Shown: positions 13,691 through 25,432, counted from the first letter of the stretch. The stretch is 64,000 nt of DNA from Nymphaea colorata (GCF_008831285.2 NC_045138.2:32519934-32583933); one strand, 5' to 3'. The notes: a model not told the origin generated them from the sequence alone. Program-made: numbers and translations.

Positions 13691-13768
13691 AACAAACAGT
13701 TTATTAAACATAAACAAACAGTTTATTAAACATAAACAAACGGTTTATTAAACATAAACAAACGGTTT
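13665..13768 (+). repeat. 22-bp tandem repeat, ~4.7 copies
   Basis: CATAAACAAACGGTTTATTAAA starts at 13,665, 13,687, 13,709, 13,731 and 13,753, with G/A alternation at one position. It grew from a single unit still present in copies B (about 33,208) and C. Read on the minus strand it adds a meaningless tail to the neighbouring kinase fragment. Confidence 0.92.
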
Positions 13769-13784
13769 CCAAAATTCTCTCTGC

Positions 13785-13946
13785 TCTTCTTTTATCTTCA
13801 ACACAGCAGCCTATAATAAGCTGTACCAGGTTTTTATGTTGAAGCTTTGCTATTAACCTCACTTCATTCATGAACTCCATAGTGCCTCGTTTCGACCCCA
13901 TGGACAGCCTCTTGACAGCTACATCCGACGCTCCTTCCAGCATACC
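13785..13946 (-). pseudogene. Receptor-like kinase exon fragment (beta3/alphaC region)
   Basis: Minus-strand reading contains [20 protein letters not shown], then [16 protein letters not shown] and [13 protein letters not shown] holds the ATP-anchoring lysine of subdomain II. The glutamate of FMNEV is the alphaC partner, and [15 protein letters not shown] is the strongly conserved subdomain IV-V of plant S-domain/DUF26 receptor kinases. This matches the third exon of G-type lectin S-receptor-like kinase genes. An extra isoleucine (LIIGCC for LLGCC) and run-off into AT sequence and the 22-bp repeat show decay. No glycine-rich loop or later exon lies next to it, so it is an isolated fragment. 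Other kinase-type fragments lie at 35.1 and 46.1 kb on the same strand. Confidence 0.75.
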
Positions 13947-14204
13947 CTTTCAATCACAAAATGCGAACTTATTATCTGTTTTTCTTTTTCATCTATGACT
14001 GGAAATCCAACAAGCAGATTGTCCACTAGAAGCACTTGAATTCTTATAAGCCTCAAATAGCCTGTGTGAGACAATGTCATCAGGCCTTTGAGAAGTCCAC
14101 TATTTATCACCCTTTATGCCATTTCAGTAGTGGATTAACCAGATTTCTGCAAATTTTTAACATTTGATTCTACTAATATAACCAAAAGGATCAAACGTAA
14201 AAGT

Positions 14205-16066
14205 GATTTTGGTTTTTCTGCGCCGTGGAATAACTAATGCGTTACATGTATTTCTGATTTTTTGTTTTCTTTCTGCGGAATCCATGGTTTGCGCATAGCT
14301 CTTTGGTTGAAGACTGATTCTTCAGTTTGATGTTTCGTTTCCATTAGAAGTGGTGAATATAGTATTACACAATAACTTAATAATAGTTAGTATTTCATAC
14401 TTTATAAACGTGAGATTCAATGTTTGGTGAATAAATGTTATGCTGTTCTGCATAGATATTCATCTAAAGCCTTATTTTCAGTTGTCTTTGTTTTACTTTT
14501 ATGATTTTATCATTTATGAATTATGATTTTTTTTTAAGATGAAAGGTTTATGATGTTTTGTCTATTTGCATTGGATTTTTCAGTCAAATTTGTGTTGGAA
14601 TTTTTTTGTTTATTGTGCCTTGGCTTTTTTGTTGGTTGTCTTAGTTTTTTATTTAGCTATGCATTCTCTCCGGTCAGAAACTCTGTCCGTTAGAAACTGA
14701 GCTGTGCATTTTGTCAGTTAGAAATTCTTTGGTTTTGTTTTTGGATTTCCGGTGCCGTGAAATAGTTAATGCGATACGATACGTGTATTTCTATTTTTTT
14801 TTTTTAATTTCTGTGGAATCCGTGTTTTGTGCATAGCTCTTCGGCTGAAGACTGATATTTTAGTTCAATGTTTCGTTTCTATAGAAGGGGTTAATATAGT
14901 ATTACACTATAATTTAATAATAGTTAGTATTTCATACTTTATAGACGTGATGTTCAATGTTTGGTGCATAAATATTATGCTGTTGTGCATAGCTATTCAG
15001 CTAAGGCCTTATTTTCAGTTGTCTTTGTTTTGCTTTTATGATTTTATCATTTATGAATTATCATTTTTTTTAAGATGAAAGATTTATTATGTTACGTCTA
15101 TTTGGATTATATTTTTCCGTCTATTTGCATTGGATTTTTCAGCCTATTTGTGTTGGATTTTTTAATTTATTGTGCCTTGGCTTTTTGTAGGTTGTTTTGT
15201 TTTTTTTTTCTAAGCTATGCATTTTGTCGCGTCAGGGACTCAGGAACCCTGTCCGTTGGAAATGAATTCTGTCAGTTAGAAACTCTTTCGTTTTGTTTTT
15301 GTATTTTCTATGCCTTGGAATAGTTAATGCCTTACGTGTCGTTCTGATTTTTCTTTTTTTTGTGGAATCTATGTTTTGTACATAGCTATTCGGCTGGAGA
15401 CTGATTTTTTAGTTCGATGTTTCGTTTCTATAGAAGGGGTTAATATAGTATAACTTGATAACATAATAATAGTTAATATTTCATACTTTATAGACGTGAG
15501 ATTCAATGTTTGATGAATAAATATTATGCTGTCGTGCATAGCTATTCAGATAAGGTCTTCTCTTCAGTTGTCTTTGTTTTGCTTTTATGATTTATGAATT
15601 ATCATTTTTTTTAAGATGAAAGATTTATGATGTTACGTCTATTGGGATTATATTTTTCAGTCTATTACATTGGAGTTTTCAGCCTATTTGTGTTGGATTT
15701 TTTAATTTATTGTGCCTTGGCTTTTTGTTGGTTGTTTTGTTTCTGTCCCATCAGAAACCCTGTCCGTTAGAAACTGAGCTATGCATTCTGTCGGTTAGAA
15801 ACTCTTCCGTTTTTATTTTTAGATTTTCTGTGCCTTGTAATAGTTAATGCGTTATGTATATTTTTTATATTTTTTTAATGTCTGTGGAATCCATGTTTTG
15901 TACATATCTCTTCGGCTGAAGACAGATTTTTTAGTGCCATGTTTTGTTTCTATAGAAGTGGTTAATAGTATAACATGATAACTTAATAATAGTTAGTATT
16001 TCATACTTTATAGACGTGAGATTCAATGTTTGAAGAATAAATATTCTGCTGTTGTGCATAGCTATT
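14205..16066 (+). repeat. ~530-bp tandem repeat, block 1 (about 3.5 units)
   Basis: Landmark TATGCTGTTGTGCATAGC recurs at about 14,440, 14,977, 15,526 and 16,048 (spacing 520-550 bp). Landmarks TGGAATAGTTAATGCG and CGGCTGAAGACTGATTTTT recur with the same period. Units carry T-rich runs, a duplicated GTTAGAAACTC motif, and many small indels. The block ends abruptly at 16,066, exactly where transporter exon similarity begins. The same repeat forms another block at 38.75-42.03 kb and a fragment at 36.56 kb. It holds no coding potential I trust. Confidence 0.9.
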
Positions 16067-17557
16067 CATTCCGTGGTAGCAACTGAGCGGATAGTCATGT
16101 ATCGGGAAAGATTTGCCGGAATGTACTCTGCACGTGCCTATTCACTGGCACAGGTTGGAAAAAATTACTACTCTAGTTTAAAATCTTATTGTTATGCCCA
16201 TATATGTCACCTCTTCCAAGAATCATATGTTTTTCAGTTTAAGAATCACTTGTATTCCTGGTGGTGGGTTGGGGTACAGATGTAAATACAGTAGATGTAG
16301 CTATTGCCTCATCCAACTAGTCAGGAACAGGCTGTCAGTCATAGATAAAGGATTCAATGTACATAATTTTATCAAATCCAATTGCTCGAAAGGATTCAAT
16401 GTACATAATTTTATCAGATCCAATTGCTTGATATAATTGATTTTGGAGATCCACTGGATTTGATAAAATGGTTGTACAAATGGTAGCGATTGATCACTTT
16501 TTCCATATAATGAATTTCTTGAGTATGAAAATTCGAAGTTGGGTTCAAGTTGGACATCAGATAACATCTAACGATTTATCCATAGTGGTGGAAATAGATG
16601 CAGGAAAATACCAAGAAAAAAAATTATTTCAACTGAATTTCTATTTCATCTGTATGAATGCAGGTCGCCATCGAAATTACTTGTGCATTGATCCAAGCTG
16701 TTACATTTTGGATTATCACATACCCTTCAGTTGGTTATTACTGGTCTGCTTATAAGATCTTATGGTACATCTTTTTGCTATTTTCTATGCTCATCTTGGG
16801 ATGCTGGTGGTCTCATTAACTCCAAACGCTCAAATTGCTGCTATCCTGCAATCTGTTATGTACTCTAGGAAGTAGTCATTCAGAGTTGCATCGTATTCAA
16901 TGCATCCAACATCTACTCAGAGTACCCAACCTAGTGATAATCAAAGGACATGCTTTCACTAAACTCATTTTAGGTGGCAGATCACTCTTGATCCAAGGAA
17001 TGAGCTAAAAGACATTTCTAACCCATGCATGATGGGTGAAGCAATTAAGATGTGGTAGGGTAAAAAAGGCTGCTCCTTGATGCTTGTAGAAGATCATCTG
17101 AAACCTCATCACATCAGGCAAACAATCGCATACTGAGAATAGCCTCACATCAGGCAAACCCTTCATGACTAATGTTTATCTGACTAATTACACAAGTAAC
17201 TAATTAACCTCGGATGTGACCTTTAAGAAAGAAAATAGTTATGGGATTGTGCTAATATTCACTAATGAGTTTAACTCTTTTCTGATACAGCAAATTCCAA
17301 AGTGGTGGATATGGCTATACTGGATCACCCCTTCAAATTGGACTATCCGTGGACTTTTTACATCACAGTATGGTGACATAGACAAGGTGATTGACGTATT
17401 TGGAGAAAAGAAGGCAGTTAGTTTGTTTCTGAAAGATTATTTTGGCTTTCGGCATGATCAGTTGGGCGTTGTGGCAGTTGTTCTCATCGCATACGCTGTT
17501 GCCTTCGCTTCTTTGTTTGCTTATTGTATATCTAAGCTTAATTTTCAGAGAAGATGA
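16067..17557 (+). pseudogene. PDR-type ABCG transporter, 3' exons, decayed
   Basis: Three exon-like pieces of the last transmembrane region of a pleiotropic drug resistance ABCG transporter (plasma-membrane export of small molecules). Piece 1 (16,067-16,153) reads VVATERIVMYRERFAGMYSA up to SLAQ, with a donor CAG/GTTGG. Piece 2 (acceptor before 16,664) reads VAIEITCALIQAVTFWIITY, then PSVGYYWSAYKILWY; after a frameshift it continues GMLVVSLTPNAQIAAIL and stops at about 16,877, missing the usual NLFSGFLIPRP. Piece 3 (acceptor before 17,291) reads [20 protein letters not shown] to the stop at 17,557 and looks like an intact final exon. The nucleotide-binding domains and other transmembrane parts are absent; the 530-bp repeat sits directly upstream. 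A non-functional relic is the best reading. Confidence 0.85.
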
Positions 17558-18990
17558 TTAGATTTATGTTCACTCAATTTATCTCAGCTAATATAGAACA
17601 GCTCGACTGCTTACATTCTTGTCTTTGAGAAGATTTGACAGCTTCAGCTAAAACAGTAACACCGGCGCCTCGTCAGTTTTACAATGGCAATGACCTCAAC
17701 TATCAACAATATCGGATGTGTGTGTATTTCGGCCAACCGACGTTCTACGAGTTTTATGATTGTTTGACCAGATCCCACCCTCTGTTTTTCTGATTTGACT
17801 TGATGAGTTCGGGCGGTCAAACTTGAGTTTGAAAAAGGATCGGAAACTCAATACTGTGTCGATTGGATTTGATGGCCCCTCAAATTCTCAATCAATTTAA
17901 ACCCGTTGGTTTTAATGTAAATCAAAATTGGTGAGCACCTTGTATAAATCTAAAAGTATAAATTTTGGGTTTGTACATTTGGATAGACAAAAGTAATTTT
18001 TAGATGTTTAAATATGAAATGCATGGGCTAATGGCTTTCAATGCTTTCTATTAAAGATGTATGACAGACCAAGTCTTACATAAATAGATTGCATCTGATA
18101 TAGTTTTTGTTTTCCTAAGCAAGCAGATAAAAACGTGATAAATAGTTAATATTAAGACATAATAAATTTGCAGGTTCCAATTCAGCCGATTGCATATGAT
18201 CCGAGTATCCTTGCAAACTCACTTGCCGGGCACCTGTAGGCCCCATCTGGTTTCAGGAAAAAGAGGGATTTATTCATATCTAACTGTGACGTGAAGAAGA
18301 AGAAGGCAAGCAGAAGCCATCATGGGCGTCCATAGAAAGTGAAATAATAGGATTTTACTGAGAAAAGTACTCAAAAAAGTCAAATTTAAAAAGTAACATG
18401 GAAGCTGCGGTTCCTATTTAAAAATAGCAACCTTCTCGCCTTCCTTTTTATTAGGTTCCAGAATTTAAAAAAACGGTAGAAGAAAAATAGACGTTGGGGA
18501 ACCCTCCCATCTCTTCTTCGTCGAAACAGCTTTGACGCCAAAAGAGAGAGAGAGGGAGTCGAGGAGGAGGCATCATGGCTTTTGGGGTTAGTTCGGTTGG
18601 AAAAGGCATCTCCTTCTAGGCAGCATGGTTGAGCAGGTTAGACCTACGATCTGATCTCTGTCATTCTCATTACTTCTCCTTTATTTGTTGATTCCTGTTG
18701 GTCATCTCATTTGTCTTGCCCCTCTCAAACTGTAGAAGTAGAATCACAATGCGAGTTTCCTTGTGTTTTTTCATGCATCCGCAACGGGCATAGTCAATCG
18801 GGGATAGATTGCTCGGGCATAAAACTCGCTCTGGGTTAAATTTTTTCAACAAGTTTAAAAAGTTGGATTTCTCTATGGTATAGAAACTTCTTCATCCATA
18901 TTTGAGTTCGAATTCGAATGCGTGAACATCTATAAATAGAATTATGGTGTCCGATCCGTTAGATTACCTACCAAAAAGCAACAAGTAATG
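17558..18990. other. No clear gene; possible leader and short exon-like piece
   Basis: Mostly AT-rich sequence. At 18,173-18,239 an acceptor-like TTTGCAG is followed by a short open stretch (VPIQPIAYDPSILANSLAG) to a stop, which could be a last exon of something unknown. At about 18,500-18,620 a CT/GA-rich leader-like segment (AGAGAGAGAGGG) precedes ATG at 18,574, whose frame closes after 14 codons. Neither is enough to call a gene. Confidence 0.3.
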
Positions 18991-19019
18991 TGAAATTAAT
19001 TATGATTAGCAAGCAACCA

Positions 19020-19550
19020 AATCGTAGTTCGGTGAGCGTAGTGCGAGAGGGCTTAGGGTTCGCCTGGCACGAGCAGTGGGAACGAGTCCGGCTATGGCTG
19101 CCGGTCCCCCGATGGTCGATCCTCTTTCCCGGGGGCGGAAGACAGCGGCAAGGAGTCAGCTGCGGCCCCCCAATAGAAGTCACGATGGAGGAAGGAGAGT
19201 CTTCTCGTCGTTCCTGAGTATCGATTATGAGCAAGCAAGAGAAGCCGAAGCTGATGGATGTCGAAGATGCTCAGGTCGCCTTCGATGGCAAGGTTCCAGT
19301 GATTCGTTTCTCCCATGAGGCAACGAAGCGTTTGAATGAACCCCTCAGGTTCTCGGCAGTGGCGGGACTTGTTGGGGGAAGGAGCAGACCAGGGACGGAC
19401 TAGGCCTATGCCCTTTTTCGTTGAAACAACAATGGAGCAGGGTTACAAAATTCCACAGTTTTCTATAGCAGGAAATGGCAGATTCTTGGTGAAAATTAAT
19501 ATGGAAGAAGAACCGCTGAGATCTTGAGAAGGCGCACTTACTGAGTGAGC
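19020..19550 (+). pseudogene. LINE ORF1-like (DUF4283) fragment with frameshifts
   Basis: A GC-richer stretch reads, from the ATG at 19,227, MSKQEKPKLMDVEDAQVAFD and then GKVPVIRFSHEATKRLNEPL, breaking off after RFSAVAG. The pattern 'G-K-x-P-V-I-R-F-S...L-x-E-P-x-R-F-A-x-V' is the start of the DUF4283 domain found in ORF1/gag-like proteins of plant LINEs and related elements, which bind nucleic acid. A further stretch at 19,433-19,527 (FSIAGNGRFLVKINMEEE) fits the next conserved block in another frame. Upstream, 19,076-19,226 is open in a different frame. No reverse transcriptase follows, so this is a truncated, frameshifted 5' relic. Confidence 0.55.
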
Positions 19551-19984
19551 GGTCGCATGCTTGTTTCAACTTTTAAACTTTCTTTTACATGCTTTCTCAT
19601 TCATTTTTTGCCATATGGCATGAACGCGCATGTGCACTTTGCATCACGTTTGGCCTGTTTCTGTTTCCTCTTTGTTCTTTAAATACGACACGATGATAAT
19701 TTTTAAGTGTTTGTGCTTCACATTTCCTTGTACACCTTGGATGCGTGTCACTACTATTGAAGAAAGTAGAGCAGAGTATTGTAAGTGTGCTTTACAAATA
19801 TCTGTCGGAAACATCCGACTGTCAACTTGATCTTTCTTCATCGTTCAACCCAACAGGTCTGACCTTAGATATTGGTCAGTGTAATTGGTTAATTCATCAA
19901 AGAATTTACTTCGTTACAATGTGCTTAAAATTTCATGTTTAGATTGTAATTTCGATCAAAACATTAAACTGAAGGCGTGTGTCA

Positions 19985-19988
<4 letters not shown>

Positions 19989-20034
<46 letters not shown>
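19989..20034. repeat. (AT)n microsatellite
   Basis: Uninterrupted alternating AT over about 45 bp between TCAAATTTT and ATTATACG. Confidence 0.95.
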
Positions 20035-20038
<4 letters not shown>

Positions 20039-20410
20039 CGATTAATGGCATTCAAACAGAAAATACATGAGCTTATCGTCAGAAGCAGATATTTAGATTT
20101 TCTCAAAGTAAAAACTTTTTGGCCTCTTTAGTATTATAATGAAAACACGTAATAATAATAATAACAACCGTTCGCCAAAAAGTGTAAACGAGGTCGTCCA
20201 AGTATCTATTGTTGTGTTTAAATTTTAAAATGACAGTCCGGGCTACGACGTTCTCGTTAATGTTTGAATAGGAAGAGAGGAGGTGTCTTCTACTGGTCAA
20301 TGGATATCTTGGCCATTAGATGTCGTTGCACCTCCTAATCCATGCACCTCAATTTTCAGATGTCTATGGATTTAAACCATTTTCCACTCCAAAATGTTTG
20401 GGTATAAAAG

Positions 20411-21016
20411 CTACTTGGTGCAATGTTGGATAGAAGCACCATTTCCAACATAATACACTTCACAATATTTGATTCCATCAAAGAAAGTAGAGAAGAGTAT
20501 TTCAATACACTTCATATTTAAAAGGATCTCCTTTTCGTTGAGCCAGTATCCAACTTTAGATATGTCAGAGAACCAGAGCAGTCTAGTTAATTGAATGGTC
20601 TCTAAAGAGGATGCCAACAATCTCTTAAATTGTAAGTTCAGGCTTGACCCAGATCTCAGTCCAGAGGTATGTTCTTGCATCAGCCTGTTTACTAGCTTCT
20701 CGAAACTTTTAAAAAATGTATCATCATAATTGTGTTTTATTTCTAGGAAACTTGGATCCCCCACTTTCCTTTCCTTAGCAGAGTAACTTGCTTCTTTCTC
20801 ATGATGCACATGCACATTTTTCTTCATGAAAATTAATTCTTTTTCTACCTTTACAGGCTGTCTATCAAAGGCTATTGCTTCTTGTGCTTCAATGGTCGTA
20901 TCAACAACTTTTGTAAACGTGAAGAAGATGCATGTATGTTTCCAAAGGTACGTCTTGTAATTGAACGCTCTAACCCTTGTTCTGGTCGAACTCATGAGTT
21001 TGCAAGTGTGGGGCAC
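20411..21016 (-). CDS. Unrecognised 201-codon ORF
   Basis: A long open frame on the minus strand, unusual for sequence this AT-rich. I do not recognise the product. The middle is charged and lysine/glutamate rich (VKVEKELIFMKKNVHVHHEK) with further segments such as DDTFFKSFEKLVNRLMQEH; there is no signal peptide, zinc finger or clear transmembrane helix. The first 30 residues (to FTFTK) read like intron-derived sequence, so a true exon might start near 20,920. Against it, the plus strand of the same interval has a good acceptor (CTACCTTTACAG before 20,857) and donor (CCAAAG/GTACGT near 20,948), suggesting a plus-strand exon instead. Confidence in either is low. Confidence 0.3.
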   Translation of the reverse strand: MPHTCKLMSSTRTRVRAFNYKTYLWKHTCIFFTFTKVVDTTIEAQEAIAFDRQPVKVEKELIFMKKNVHVHHEKEASYSAKERKVGDPSFLEIKHNYDDTFFKSFEKLVNRLMQEHTSGLRSGSSLNLQFKRLLASSLETIQLTRLLWFSDISKVGYWLNEKEILLNMKCIEILFSTFFDGIKYCEVYYVGNGASIQHCTK

Positions 21017-22540
21017 TCTCTTTGTGACACCTGGTATGCAGGTTTTCTTTCCTAGTTACCTTAGTTCCTTAAGTAAATTGTATTTTTTTTTTCTATTGAA
21101 ACATGATGCTTATTTATACTTCTTGATCTTGAGATTGATAGCAATTATTTCTTATTTTTCTGTTCTAGTTTAGATTTATTTAACTGTTATTTGTTTGCCT
21201 TGTAATTGCATTGAGATTATGTCTAAAAAGGATTGCTATGTTATGTTGAAGTTGTTTTAGTTTTGCCAGCTTAGTTGTGATCTTGTAGCCCTTGCTTGGA
21301 TAGTATCAGCTATAGGTTTTCTAAAGGATTGGCATTCACTTGCTGTCATTTTAAGTCTTGCATGAAACTGTTGCAACATGGTAGGTAGCTACTTTCCATG
21401 TTTATGGTTATCACAGGAAATGCAAGCTGAAACTTTCAGGAAAAGCAGCTGAAATTTGCAAAAAGTACAACGTGACAGAAATTAACAGTGAAAGGACATT
21501 CTTATATGATATGATGGCACATCTATAAGATAGGCACATCTAAAAAAAATAGTTAGGTTTGGGGAATTGTGGACTAATGGGTTTTTGTGATTTTGTAATG
21601 GACACTTTAATTGTTGTGGCACCACTTTGTGTAATCATTGAAATCATTATTGCTAATTGTGGTAACTTGTATTTCAATGGTTATACTAGGTTGGTTGATT
21701 GATTTGTCGGTCTTGTTTTTGGTGCATGATCTCCAATTATCTCAAAGTTATTTTTTTGGTTTGTAAGACAGGTAGGATTTAGATTTTATATGGTTTATAA
21801 CTAGTGTTGTATCTGTACCTTCTTGCACATTGATCATAGGCTGAATGCTTAGGTATTATATTGTGAACTGCAGTCTTGTATGGTATTTTGCTTTGATTTA
21901 TGCATATCTTTTTTTGTCTTATTGCTTAGACAGTTATTTTTTAGCAAATATTATTTGTGCTATCTAGCAAGGTGCATGGTCTTTAGTTTGGCATAACATT
22001 CGGGGTCTAACAGAGTCCAAATCTGTAGTTGTCATTATGGTTTAACTGATGATTTTAGAAAACTTGCCGCGTAGGATTGGTTTATTTTGTTCTTCCTTAA
22101 GGAATGTGAAGAGCTTAACCCAAACCATTTGCCAAACCTGCAATCAGTTAAGGACCCAACATTTATGGGAACTTGTCCCCCTTAAACTAGCCTTTTGTGT
22201 AGAAGACACTATTTTATGGGAGCATTGGTGAAGTTTGTTTTTCTACCCAACCAACCCATCTTGTTTTTCATTTTGTCGTCTCTTTAGGGAGTATAGTTCC
22301 TTCCTCCTTTTGATATACCATTTGATGTCATGAATTTTTATAAAAGAAAAAGTTTTAAATTTTACTTAAAAACATTGTTAAAATTGTTTTCTCACACCAT
22401 GATATATGCCTTTGGTTTATTCTTAGTACCTTCTCGAGTAAAAGGAGAAAATTTTAAGTTTTTGTTGTCAATCAATGGAAGAGGAAAGCTGAAAATTCCT
22501 GTATATGAGCGGTAAGGAAAAAACTTATGAAGCTGAGAAA
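21017..22540. other. AT-rich stretch, no gene seen
   Basis: T-rich plus strand with short open frames of at most about 60 codons. No recognised protein, repeat or RNA gene. It could be intron sequence. Confidence 0.4.
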
Positions 22541-23100
22541 GTCAAGACTAGAAAATGCTATTGACTCTGATGATCAAGCATCTACAAGGATTCAACAAGA
22601 AAATATCTTGAGAGAAAAGCCATAATGCTCTGTAAGATCTTGGCAGGTAGCAAAATGAGAGTTGAGAGATGGGTTCGGGGCTTGTGTAGTCGTTCCTTGA
22701 GTCGTTAATCGAGAGTATTGGGTAGACATATAGGTGATTTATGTCTGTCCCGTGAAGATAACGACTTATGAACCTTTGGCTCATCGAAGCCCGTAAGCTG
22801 AAACGGGTGGGACACGTGACAAAGCTACACATTACCACCAAAGCGGTGGAGCTCCGTAGTAGCCTTTGGGGTGGTGAGGTATTCCCTCAAAGGTGAAGGT
22901 CAGCCTTGAAAAAAAAAACAAGAAAAAAAAATCGAAAAGCCAAAAGGCCAAATGCAAAAGAAAGAAAGAAAGAAAAAGAAGAAGAAGAAAAAAAAAAGTG
23001 TCTGCCAAGTGATGAAAAAGCATGAAGGTTGAACTCGCATGAATTGAATGTGACAATCTTTCATAGATGTGCGATGTTGGGATCAATATCTGCTTCTCTT
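22541..23100 (+). other. Purine-rich low-complexity segment, possible retroelement trace
   Basis: A moderately GC segment (22,640-22,900, including AAACGGGTGGGACACGTG) leads into a long A/G tract (22,905-22,998, AAAGAAAGAAAG and GAAGAAGAAG). Long purine runs after a coding-like end are common near the 3' end of LTR retrotransposons, but no integrase motif or LTR border is visible, so the origin stays open. The apparent minus-strand ORF at 22,832-23,086 is the tract read as Leu/Phe and is not a gene. Confidence 0.35.
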
Positions 23101-24362
23101 TCTTGATTACCTAAGATGCCGAGGATGATTCCTTTATGTTCATATTTTGGAAATTGAAAGACATCCTTCTAGAGATTTGATGGCATTGACGCAAAATGAA
23201 TCTTGATGCTTGTACGGTACTATGGGTAAATGAAGGTCATACTATTTGCACAACACAGGCACTCTTGCTTATGAGTTAATTGATTGTTTTTGAACTATTT
23301 CAAAGTGAAAACTTGACATCTCTTGTTATATTTGTAGGCTTCCTAGACGTAGGACGAACTAACTAATTCTCGTTGGTCTTGAAAGATGTTTGTCATTTCA
23401 TTACCAAACCACTTGTCCATTCATGGAATAGATGAAATTCCTCAAAACCTAGTCCACTCATGCTGAGTGTGATGAATTTTCTATCATTTCCTCTGTCTCA
23501 GGAGACACAGATCATTAACTGAGTGTATTCAACATAACCCAGACTTAGGGTTGAGTCTGTCATGGAAGGCCTCTTATCTCTTTTCAAAAGAATTAGTCGA
23601 TTTTGAATTGTTACATTTTTAAAAGTTCCATCCATCGAAGCTGCATTATGTCCCTGGGTCCGTCATGGTTTTAGACCAGGTTTGTACTCAGTTTCTTCGT
23701 GTCTTGTTAGTCGAATAGATGCTTTAGTTAAGCATTGTACATGTCCATCATAGGTCAAGGTCATTGGTTTGATTTGTTTTCAAGATCACATTCTGGTTTA
23801 GATAGAGTATTTTAGTTTTGTTGAGTTGACCCATTGTTGGTTTGATTTTCTGGTAGTTCAATTTTTTCTTTTATCGTCTACTTAGTGGTTTTCCAGCTTG
23901 TAGTGTTTATTTTTTCACTTTCGTTGTGAAATGGGTTTGTTTAGGAGCTTTGTTGACTTAGTTGTTTGATTTTCATTTTTCAATGTATTTACTCGATTCT
24001 TTTGATAAATAAAATCTGATCAAGGGGTATGTTGGTTGTTGTGTCGCATTTTGATACTTTGAATTGCATACTTCATTGCTTAAGTTTTTAGGTTGCTTGG
24101 CTGAATATCTATGATGACATTATCATCGCATCTAAGGGGTCAGCATGTCAACTGCGAGTTTAAGTCTTGCTGTTTTGTGTAATAGTGCATATCTATTTTC
24201 ATTAGTTTTAGGTTTCTAGAGGTAGGAACTGGAACTACTGATGGTGCACTACATTAAGAGTTGAAGGTGAAGAACAACAACAAGGTGGAGGGGAGAAAGT
24301 TGTAATTAACAGCTTGGGATTTGGAAATGCTATCCACTTCTTATATACAAAAAGGGCTACGT
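23101..24362. other. No gene seen
   Basis: AT-rich, T-rich plus strand, without an open frame of note or recognisable repeats. Confidence 0.4.
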
Positions 24363-24713
24363 TTACAAATCCTCTAGGCTGTTGGAAGCCACCACCGAAC
24401 GCCGCCTCAAGTCATCCTCTCCCGATGCCTCTTGCACTTCCCCTTGTGAGACTACCAACTTCGTTGATTGCTGTGATGAAGGTGTATGGTTTGATGTGTT
24501 TGATTGCTGTGACGAAGGTGTATGGTTTGATGTGGCCGCTGCCGATGGGGTCGGTGTGTTGAAGTTGATGATGGGGTCGGTGTGTTGAAGTTGATGTCCG
24601 CTGGTGAGGTTCAAGTCATTGTCAATTCCTTGTTGCCACTGGTTGATGGCATGATGATCAACTTTGATGATTACTTTCTGCCTCTCCTTGCAGTTCAGGT
24701 ATTCTCTTTCCAT
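24363..24713 (-). CDS. Doubtful 116-codon Ser/Gln/Thr-rich ORF with internal repeat
   Basis: Minus-strand frame with a low-complexity repeat (SNHTPSSQQSN then TSNHTPSSQQST) that mirrors a DNA-level tandem duplication at about 24,470-24,535, and a second small duplication (GGGGTCGGTGTGTTGAAGTT) at about 24,546-24,590. The C-terminal part (EVQEASGEDDLRRRSVVASN) looks protein-like but matches nothing I know. The openness may simply result from the tandem repeats. Unknown product; likely not functional. Confidence 0.2.
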   Translation of the reverse strand: MEREYLNCKERQKVIIKVDHHAINQWQQGIDNDLNLTSGHQLQHTDPIINFNTPTPSAAATSNHTPSSQQSNTSNHTPSSQQSTKLVVSQGEVQEASGEDDLRRRSVVASNSLEDL

Positions 24714-24889
24714 CTTCTGTGGATTAATTTCTTTGTCACCAGCTCTACCATCACTCTTTTAGGTGTAAGCTCTGTTATTCTTGATTTCCCACAAAAATTA
24801 CATGCATGTGAGACTGTCAAAACTTACCCACTGTTTGTTTGGATGGAAGGATAGAAATGAATGGATGTAAAGGAAGGAAAAGAAAAGAA

Positions 24890-25395
24890 AGAGAAGGGAA
24901 GGGGATGAGAAGGGAAACGAGAAGAAAGGAAAATGAAGGACAGTCCACCATCGATCTTTATCTATTTTTTGGTCAAATTTAGGTGTTGAACTCAACTTTA
25001 CGCCCTATTTCAGAATTTTTGGACCTGAAGATTTGATATTACAGATTTTTTATAAAACTCTGCTACCTGGGTGCGTGGAGTTGGAATTTCTAATATTTAC
25101 CTGATTTTCCCCTAATTTTAGCTTTCTAAAGCTTATTTTGTCTAGTAAATCATGTCTAGTAAATCATGTGCTAGTCTAGGAATGAGTTTTAGGGTAGGTA
25201 ACATTGTGCTTGCATGGCCTCTTCTTGACGTGCATGCAAAGGGCGGATACCACTGAAAGAAGAAGCTCAAGAAGTGTAGGAGAATCCCAAAGCCATATTT
25301 TCAGCCCCTTGAGCATGTAAGCGTAGACCTCACAAGGAGTATTTTGTGTTTGAAGAGCTCCTACGGTTGGTGTTGGATAAAATTGAAGTTTAATT
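24890..25395 (+). repeat. Dispersed ~500-bp repeat, copy 1
   Basis: Direct repeat of 26,145-26,632. Shared landmarks: TTTATCTATTTTTTGGTCAA, TTGAACTCAACTTTAC, TAGCTTTCTAAAGCTTATTT, TAGGAGAATCCCAAAGC, and TTGGTGTTGGATAAAATTGA at the right end. Copy 1 has an extra short duplication, AAATCATGTCTAGTAAATCATG, at about 25,147. Confidence 0.88.
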
Positions 25396-25432
25396 GGAGG
25401 AAATTTTCACGCACTGAAGGATGTGTGTTCAT

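Noticed and set aside
18173-18239. Possible last exon VPIQPIAYDPSILANSLAG
   Set aside because: Good-looking acceptor and stop, but only about 21 codons, no upstream partner exon, and no recognised family.
22832-23086. 84-codon minus-strand ORF with poly-Leu/Phe
   Set aside because: It is the complement of an A/G-rich low-complexity tract and not a membrane protein.
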